Source: Clostridium puniceum (GTDB taxonomy: Bacteria > Bacillota > Clostridia > Clostridiales > Clostridiaceae). From it: DNA of 64,000 nt. The stretch spans positions 23,391 through 87,390 of the forward strand of contig NZ_LZZM01000098.1 in NCBI RefSeq assembly GCF_002006345.1, read 5' to 3'. A program made the translations under genes and the position numbers. This document shows, piece after piece, positions 59,025 to 64,000 of the stretch; the stretch's first letter is position 1, and every line of letters begins with the position of its first letter. Below the pieces are notes generated by a model. It was not told the origin of the DNA and did no database searches. It worked only from the letters and a program-made list of their open reading frames with translations.

Positions 59025-59943
59025 TTCAATAGGCAATATTGAAGGATTGCTATTCCTGGTTTCTATGCTATCCGGTAGAAAAATAGTAAGTTTAAATGAA
59101 TTAGTTAACAGATGCTCTTTGGAGAAAAAAATAAAAATTCACTGTAGTGGAGCGGTAGCCTTTTTACAATACCTTGGATATGTTGAAACAGAGAATCGCT
59201 TGGTTATTATAACAGAAAAATTCAATGCTCTGCCAACAGATGATAAGGAAGGGGTAATTAATGCCTTTGTCAAAGAAAGCATTTCAAGGATAACAGCGGA
59301 AGGATTATTTGATTCAGACAGTACAAGTTTTGATGCTGATAAAGGTCATTTGAACATAAAAAGATCCGCCTTTCCATTGGCGTATGCTGCTATAAGAAAT
59401 TTCCTTACAACGGCAGGAGTACTTGAAAAGGAAGTTAATGGTGAAATTAGTATTTCTGAATTATATGAGGCGGAATTTTCATCCAAGCTACGTAATAGAA
59501 AAGAAAAAGTTACTCTTGAACAGCTGATGCAAAAGCAAGCTGAACAGAGTCAGAGAGGCCTTGAGGCGGAGGAATTTGTTTTAAAGTTGGAGAAGGGCAG
59601 AATACCTGGAAAGGCACATAAAATTAAACGGATTTCAGATTTTGATGTTTCTGCTGGTTACGATATAGTTTCATTTGATACAAATGATACAAATGATAGT
59701 GCTATTTATAATCGTTTTATAGAGGTTAAATGTTATATAGGTAAGTCACATTTTTATTGGTCTGAAAATGAATCTGATGTTGCAAAGCGCAAGGGTGATA
59801 AGTATGTACTTTGTTTAGTGGATTATGCAAGAATTGAAGAACCTAGGTATGAGCCAGAGTTTATAGTGAATCCTTATGAACAAATTTTTAAGGATGATAC
59901 CTGGTTGGTAAATGCTGCCTCATATAAGGTACAAAAAATATAG
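58999..59943 (+). CDS. DUF3883-domain nuclease-like protein
   Basis: 314 residues. Residues 1-170 may be winged-helix-like (...SGAVAFLQYLGYVETENRLVIITEK). Residues about 183-300 are a DUF3883 domain, a PD-(D/E)xK relative: RGLEAEEFVLKLEK, SDFDVSAGYDIVSFD, FIEVKCYIGKSHFYWSENE. The D...ExK residues are present (Asp222, Glu242, Lys244), so it could be an active nuclease. Such domains often accompany helicases in restriction systems. It starts inside the helicase gene and ends 32 nt before the convergent methyltransferase stop. Confidence 0.8.
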   Translation: MLTELKRCNSIGNIEGLLFLVSMLSGRKIVSLNELVNRCSLEKKIKIHCSGAVAFLQYLGYVETENRLVIITEKFNALPTDDKEGVINAFVKESISRITAEGLFDSDSTSFDADKGHLNIKRSAFPLAYAAIRNFLTTAGVLEKEVNGEISISELYEAEFSSKLRNRKEKVTLEQLMQKQAEQSQRGLEAEEFVLKLEKGRIPGKAHKIKRISDFDVSAGYDIVSFDTNDTNDSAIYNRFIEVKCYIGKSHFYWSENESDVAKRKGDKYVLCLVDYARIEEPRYEPEFIVNPYEQIFKDDTWLVNAASYKVQKI

Positions 59944-59970
59944 AGGATGATGAAATCTCATCATCCCCTA
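59942..59970. terminator. Bidirectional terminator between the operon and the methyltransferase
   Basis: AG.GGATGATGA and TCATCATCC.CT form a 9-bp core stem with a 4-nt loop between two convergent stop codons. Confidence 0.65.
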
Positions 59971-59975
59971 ATAAA

Positions 59976-61424
59976 TTAGTTTTTGTACATATCAGCCAAG
60001 CGTTCTGCAATTGCTTTGATGACAGGAATACAGACTGTGTTGCCAAGTAAATCGAAGGCTTCGCTTTCTTTTAGAAAAGACAAGTCGTAATCTTCTGGAA
60101 AACCACATAGCCTTTGCCCTTCTCTGATTGAGAGCCTTCTTAATCCAGCATTATCGATTATTCCTAAACGTGATACATCCATGGCAACAAGAGTTGGTGC
60201 TAAGGAATTTGGATTAAGTATTTTTGTGAATTCAAATGATAACTTACCAGTTACAATGTTATATCCCTTTGGCTTAGTTTCGTCCGGGATACGTCTTCCA
60301 TCCGCACGCTTTCTTGGATATTCAAGTGTTAGATATCCCATATCAACTAACTCATCAAGAAATTCCTTGAGATGTTCCCTTTTAAAGAATGTCGAAATCT
60401 GTTGTTCAGTTAGTGGCATTCCATCCATCCAATCGATACCAATTTCAGCGGCCCATTTTTTCTTTCGTCTTTCCTTAAGGAGCAGATTAAGAAACTCGGA
60501 TTGTTCTTGTGTAGTGCCACCCTTTAACCCTAATTCCCAACTATGTATATTATCATCACCGCCACGTTTATCTTTTATTGCTTTTCCAGCAACTTGGTCG
60601 GGAGTAAAGTGGCTGAATAATTTCTGGGTGAAAGGAGAGTTTACAGTTGGTAATCCGTGCTCAAGAATGTCTCCTAACACAGCAGTGTGTTCTTCAAAGT
60701 TGTCTAGGGAAATATGTACGTCTCGTGTTCCTACGATATAAACTCTTTTTCTTGATTGAGCTAATCCGAAATATTGGCTATCAATTAATCTGTATGAAAC
60801 ATAGTATCCTAATTGTTTTAAGTGGGTAACAATTATTGAAAGTGTACGTCCATTATCATGATTAACAAGACCTTCTACATTTTCGAGAAGAAAACCATAT
60901 GGCGTTTTCTCTTTAAGAATACGTTCAATCTCGAAAAATAAAGTACCACGGGTATCTTCGAAACCTAGCTGCAATCCGGCTGCCGAGAATGGCTGACACG
61001 GGAAACCTGCCAGCAGAAAATCAAAGTCCTCTATTTCAGAGACAGGTATTTTGGTAATGTCTCCGGCAACCTCTGAATCGTTATAATATTTTTTGTATGC
61101 TTTGATAGCATATTCTTTTATTTCGCTACTAAATACACATTTTGGCTCGAATCCCTTCTCGCGAAAAGCTGTTTCGAGCCCTAATCGGATTCCCCCCAAC
61201 CCTGCAAAAAGGTCGATGAACTTAACTTCTTTGTTAGAGGTACGCTTGCGTCTCTCAAGTTGAGTGTTTATCAAATCCATGCATTTTTCAGAAAAACTAT
61301 TTCCTTGTGCATACTGTTCAATATCATCGTGTTGAGCAGGAGTAATGTATATGGTTTTTGCGATTTTCTTCTGATCCTCCGGCAATGGAGTGCGACCAGA
61401 ACCTTCACGTTTTCCGCCGTGCAT
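59976..61424 (-). CDS. DNA cytosine-5 methyltransferase
   Basis: 482 residues. Motif I FIDLFAGLGGIRLG (69-82), catalytic Cys143 in FPCQPFS, motif VI LLENVEGL, motif VIII QSRKRVYIVG, a variable target-recognition region (about 240-420), and motif X LGNTVCIPVI. All catalytic motifs are present. An extra N-terminal segment (1-60; MHGGKREGSGR...TIYITPAQHDDIEQYA) looks like a small DNA-binding domain that could repress its own promoter. It should protect the host from the island nuclease. The ATG at 61424 is chosen for its 7-nt distance from AAGGAG; the ATG at 61430 is too close. Confidence 0.93.
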   Translation of the reverse strand: MHGGKREGSGRTPLPEDQKKIAKTIYITPAQHDDIEQYAQGNSFSEKCMDLINTQLERRKRTSNKEVKFIDLFAGLGGIRLGLETAFREKGFEPKCVFSSEIKEYAIKAYKKYYNDSEVAGDITKIPVSEIEDFDFLLAGFPCQPFSAAGLQLGFEDTRGTLFFEIERILKEKTPYGFLLENVEGLVNHDNGRTLSIIVTHLKQLGYYVSYRLIDSQYFGLAQSRKRVYIVGTRDVHISLDNFEEHTAVLGDILEHGLPTVNSPFTQKLFSHFTPDQVAGKAIKDKRGGDDNIHSWELGLKGGTTQEQSEFLNLLLKERRKKKWAAEIGIDWMDGMPLTEQQISTFFKREHLKEFLDELVDMGYLTLEYPRKRADGRRIPDETKPKGYNIVTGKLSFEFTKILNPNSLAPTLVAMDVSRLGIIDNAGLRRLSIREGQRLCGFPEDYDLSFLKESEAFDLLGNTVCIPVIKAIAERLADMYKN

Positions 61425-61457
61425 AAGCATTCTCCTTTACATAAATAGTCAAGAATA

Positions 61458-61500
61458 ATTATATCATATGAGACTTGATTTTTCAATGTTTTAAATCAAG
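61458..61500 (-). promoter_or_regulatory. Methyltransferase promoter with palindromic operator
   Basis: On the minus strand: TTGAAA (complement of 61481-61486), a 17-nt spacer and a perfect TATAAT (complement of 61458-61463). CTTGATTT (61474-61481) and AAATCAAG (61493-61500) form an 8-bp inverted repeat across the -35, suited to repression by the methyltransferase or XRE protein. Confidence 0.65.
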
Positions 61501-61521
61501 TATTAAAAATATTTAAAGCTA

Positions 61522-61569
61522 TTGACACGTAGTGTAAAAATGTATATAATTAAAGTACGCATTAATGCG
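61522..61569 (+). promoter_or_regulatory. Perfect-consensus XRE promoter with operator
   Basis: TTGACA (61522-61527), a 17-nt spacer and TATAAT (61545-61550). The perfect palindrome CGCATTAATGCG (61558-61569) sits at the expected transcription start, and TACGC occurs again at 61590. AGTGTAAAAAT in the spacer is shared with the defence-operon promoter. Confidence 0.75.
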
Positions 61570-61613
61570 AAGTATTTATAACAAAAAAACAATACGCAAA
61601 AAGGAGTGATATT

Positions 61614-61988
61614 ATGGCAGGCGAATTCGGACGATACATTGCAGAAAAACGATTGGAAAAAGATGTGAAGTTGAGACCAATCGCAGAAAGACTTGGAATG
61701 TCAGTTACTTACCTGTCCGACATAATTAAAGGAAGAAGAAATCCGCCAGATAGGGATGGACTCGAAATCTTGGCTGAGATGCTATGTCTCAGTGAAGAAG
61801 AAAAGGGTATTATGTTTGACCTTGCAGGACGTGAGAGAAATCAAGTGTCCCCAGATTTAACAGAATATATCATGGATGAAACTTTGCCAAACGCACGAGC
61901 TGCCTTCAGAAAGGCTAGAAATGCGAATCTTGGTGATGATTTTTGGCAAGAAATAAATGAAATAATTAATAAAAGAGGAGGAAACTAA
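61614..61988 (+). CDS. XRE-family HTH regulator
   Basis: 124 residues. Helix-turn-helix at about 8-60: FGRYIAEKRLEKDVKLRPIAERLGMSVTYLSDIIKGRRNPP. The rest is helical and may dimerise. It is directly followed, with a one-base overlap, by an ImmA/IrrE protease gene. In ICEBs1 and many phage-like elements this is a repressor-antirepressor pair where the protease cuts the regulator. The operator-like palindrome at its own promoter suggests autoregulation. Ribosome site AAAAGGAG. Confidence 0.9.
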   Translation: MAGEFGRYIAEKRLEKDVKLRPIAERLGMSVTYLSDIIKGRRNPPDRDGLEILAEMLCLSEEEKGIMFDLAGRERNQVSPDLTEYIMDETLPNARAAFRKARNANLGDDFWQEINEIINKRGGN

Positions 61989-62650
61989 TGGGATATAATA
62001 TGAACACGTTACTTCCATATATTCCATCATCTGATTACGATAGGGTGGCAACTGAATTTTTGGAAACATACTATCCTGATGCCATATATAATCCGCAACC
62101 AGTTCCAATATTGGATGTAGCTAAAAACAAAATGGGCCTAGATGTTCAGTTTCTTTGTTTGTCAGAAGAATTGGATATATACGGAATAACAATATTTGAT
62201 GATGGCTTAGTGGAGTTTTACGATCCCATAGATGGGATATATGAGACTAAGTTATTTAAGAAAAAAACAGTAATTATTGATCCAGAGGCTGTAAAAATGA
62301 CCAACATTGGTTGCCAGAATAACACTATTGCCCATGAATGCGTTCATTGGTATAAACATCGTATGTATTATAAGATGCAAGAAATATATTTACCTCGTCA
62401 AGCGAAGTTATGCAAGTGCAGTGTTAGAGACTTACCAATTATGACAGAAGATGAGGAAATAATGGAGAATCAGGCAATAGGAATAGCACCTAAAATTTTA
62501 ATGCCTAAGAGGGCATTTGAGGAATTTGTAAGTGATTATGATATTAGATCTGAAGAAGAAAGCTGGAGAGAAATATCAGATATTGCTAGGTTTTTTAAGG
62601 TATCAAAACAGTCAGTAAAAATAAGATTGCAGGAATGTGGTATATTATAA
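61988..62650 (+). CDS. ImmA/IrrE-family metallopeptidase
   Basis: 220 residues. The zinc site HECVH (116-120) lies in NTIAHECVHWYKHRMYY, and a third ligand is probably Glu161 in ENQAIGIAPKILMP. A small C-terminal helix-turn-helix-like part follows (EISDIARFFKVSKQSVKIRLQ). It probably cleaves the XRE protein on DNA damage or phage attack, switching expression of the island (inference from ImmA and IrrE). The ribosome site AGAGGAGG lies inside the XRE gene end. Confidence 0.9.
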   Translation: MGYNMNTLLPYIPSSDYDRVATEFLETYYPDAIYNPQPVPILDVAKNKMGLDVQFLCLSEELDIYGITIFDDGLVEFYDPIDGIYETKLFKKKTVIIDPEAVKMTNIGCQNNTIAHECVHWYKHRMYYKMQEIYLPRQAKLCKCSVRDLPIMTEDEEIMENQAIGIAPKILMPKRAFEEFVSDYDIRSEEESWREISDIARFFKVSKQSVKIRLQECGIL

Positions 62651-62738
62651 TCTTGCTGCAGTAAAGCAGACAGAAATTTTTTTAATATTGAGTTCGCAGA
62701 AAAGCGTAAAAAGTAAAACCCCAACAAGGAGGATGCGT

Positions 62739-62891
62739 ATGGAAAATAGTAAAAAAGTGACAAGCGAAGAGAAACTAATAGCATTATTGAAAAAGATATC
62801 TGCAAAAGGACATAATGCTGAAGTTAAACAAGAGAAGAATGGCACATGGATTGTATATGATGTAAAAAAAGAAAGAACGCAGGTCGGATAA
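62739..62891 (+). CDS. Small basic protein, unknown function
   Basis: 50 residues, with a very good ribosome site (AAGGAGG, 6 nt before the ATG). Charged, lysine-rich, cytosolic: EEKLIALLKKISAKGHNAEVKQ then NGTWIVYDVKKE. It may fold as a helix plus a beta-hairpin. It sits 88 nt after the protease gene and before a strong terminator, so it belongs to the island transcript. No family recognised. Confidence 0.6.
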   Translation: MENSKKVTSEEKLIALLKKISAKGHNAEVKQEKNGTWIVYDVKKERTQVG

Positions 62892-62915
62892 AGAGGTATC
62901 CGGGAACGGCTAAGA

Positions 62916-62960
62916 GGAGCCAGAGAGTAACTATGAAATGTTATTCTCTGGCTCCTTTTT
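62916..62960 (+). terminator. Terminator at the right end of the island
   Basis: GGAGCCAGAGA.TAAC pairs with GTTA.TCTCTGGCTCC, followed by T5: a strong stem. Confidence 0.9.
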
Positions 62961-63041
62961 ATTTTTTCACTTTGAAGATGTATGTGCTATGAGAATCATC
63001 AATATTAAGTGAGTGTAGGAGTAGTTCATTTAAGTAGGTTT

Positions 63042-63082
63042 CCATCAAAATATCACAGATATTGTTTGTGATATTTTGATGG
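63042..63082. repeat. Perfect 16-bp inverted repeat
   Basis: CCATCAAAATATCACA and TGTGATATTTTGATGG with a 9-nt loop, between the island terminator and the transposon. No T tract; it may be a remnant of another element. Confidence 0.6.
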
Positions 63083-63101
63083 CTAAGCTATAAATGATAC
63101 G

Positions 63102-64000
63102 ATAAGAATGTAAGGAAATGATCATATAAGAATGTACAATTTAGTTTTTATAAATTATAATTACTCAAGATTTAACGGAGGTAATTATGATTATACAAAC
63201 AAATATTTATTCAGAACTTAAAATTAATACTTTAGAAGATCTTCATAAAATAAAGCTGATTATGGAGGTAAACAATTTGAAAGTAAATAAAAGCCAGATA
63301 GCTAGGGAACTTGGAGTTGATTCTCGAACCGTAGGCAAATATTTAAATGGATATGTCAAACCTACCACTAGAAACTGCAAATCTAAAATAGAAGCTTTTG
63401 AGCCTATTATACAAGAGCTTCTTAGTAAAGATTCAATTCAAGTATTTTATTATAAGCGCATTTTATGGCAGTATCTTAAAGATAATCATGGGCTAGATTG
63501 CGCGCAATCTTCGTTTAGAAGATACATTTCTAATCACTCAGAATTTAATGAGTACTTTAATAATAAGAAAAAAGGGCATATATCCACTACTTCGCCTATG
63601 AGGTATGAAACTGAGAAAGGAAAACAAGCACAATTGGATTGGAAAGAAAATATAGAATTTGTTTTGACTACAGGTGAAGTTATTAATATAAATGTTTTTG
63701 TGATACTCCTTTCATACTCAAGGTTTAGAGTATATAAATTATCTCTTGATAAAACACAAGACATATTACTTTCTTTTTTAGATGAGTCATTTGAAACATT
63801 TGGAGGAGTACCAGAAGAATTACTCACAGATAATATGAAAACTGTTATGGATGAAGCTAGAACCAATTATTCTAAAGGAAAAGTAAATAATAAATTTCAA
63901 CAATTTGCAAATGATTATGGATTTAAAGTCCGTCCCTGCATAGCAGGAAGACCGAATACAAAAGCCAAAGTTGAAGCACCTATGAAATTATTAGATGAAA
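63102..64000 (+). mobile_element. IS21-family insertion sequence, left part
   Basis: It starts near a direct repeat ATAAGAATGTA (63102-63112 and 63126-63136), like the repeated transposase sites at IS21 ends, and contains istA. The exact outer end is not certain and the right part lies outside the window. The istB ATPase gene is expected next. Confidence 0.7.
63187..64000 (+). CDS. istA: IS21-family transposase IstA, N-terminal 271 residues (cut by window edge)
   Basis: An open frame from the ATG at 63187 to the end of the window. N-terminal helix-turn-helix (about 34-60; KSQIARELGVDSRTVGKYLNG) and the rve-type catalytic core with all three acidic residues visible: Asp in AQLDWKE, Asp in LLTDNMKTV and Glu in KAKVEAPMK. 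It cuts and joins transposon ends with IstB. The ribosome site CGGAGGT is close. No frameshift or stop is seen, so the element may be active. Confidence 0.92.
   Translation, partial: MIIQTNIYSELKINTLEDLHKIKLIMEVNNLKVNKSQIARELGVDSRTVGKYLNGYVKPTTRNCKSKIEAFEPIIQELLSKDSIQVFYYKRILWQYLKDNHGLDCAQSSFRRYISNHSEFNEYFNNKKKGHISTTSPMRYETEKGKQAQLDWKENIEFVLTTGEVININVFVILLSYSRFRVYKLSLDKTQDILLSFLDESFETFGGVPEELLTDNMKTVMDEARTNYSKGKVNNKFQQFANDYGFKVRPCIAGRPNTKAKVEAPMKLLDE

Noticed and set aside
60181..60741. 186-codon forward frame inside the methyltransferase gene
   Set aside because: It opposes the complete C5-methyltransferase with all motifs; no protein family visible.
54813..61424. DISARM, BREX or Dnd identity for the island
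   Set aside because: Only the SNF2 motor and C5 methyltransferase overlap with DISARM; the hallmark DrmA/DrmB/DrmC, PglZ and DndC genes are absent.

Overview
The window comes from a low-GC, spore-forming Clostridium of the sensu stricto group. The support is the very AT-rich DNA, near-exclusive AGA arginine codons in the core genes, abrB, whiA and GerS-like genes, and the linked blocks ftsEX-ctp-minJ-like-uvrBA, FHA-ftsW-pbp-uvrC-murB and rapZ-yvcK-whiA-dnaE-pfkA-pyk. The C. beijerinckii/C. butyricum neighbourhood is an inference from gene order; no database was searched.

Layout. 1-5.4 kb: a cut HAD phosphatase gene, a tRNA-Pro unit with its own promoter and terminator, a secreted NlpC/P60 hydrolase, trmN6-rsmI, abrB and a DUF1836 gene. 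5.5-15.8 kb: a nuclease-helicase of the DinG/XPD type, three nucleotide-sugar genes (aminotransferase, acetyltransferase, UDP-sugar dehydrogenase), and a dlt operon in the order D-X-A-B-C, including a 46-codon dltX. 16-24 kb: YihY, a short SSB, a long AT-rich gap with a candidate small RNA, acpS-nnr-GerS-like-mazEF and a split transketolase. 24-54.4 kb: YitT, FtsEX, CtpA protease, a MinJ-like PDZ protein, uvrB (with a LexA-like box) and uvrA, the FHA/FtsW/PBP elongation set, uvrC, murB, rapZ-yvcK-whiA, dnaE, pfkA-pyk and an RlmD-type rRNA methyltransferase.

54.5-63 kb is an accessory island with visibly different codon use (many CGN arginines). A four-gene operon encodes a DpnII-like endonuclease, a ParB-like protein with a DGNRR motif, an SNF2-type helicase and a DUF3883 nuclease-like protein. 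A convergent cytosine-5 methyltransferase, an XRE regulator, an ImmA/IrrE protease and a small protein complete it. This looks like a restriction-modification or phage-defence system with an unusual composition. Palindromes sit on the island promoters, suggesting control by the XRE/ImmA pair and by the methyltransferase itself. An IS21-family transposon starts next to it and runs off the right edge.

Non-coding highlights: two members of a MITE-like inverted-repeat family (27461-27540 and 41917-42127), a 39-bp tandem array (24141-24292) apparently amplified from part of that family, and a structured spacer at 9098-9271 whose start resembles 25556-25610.
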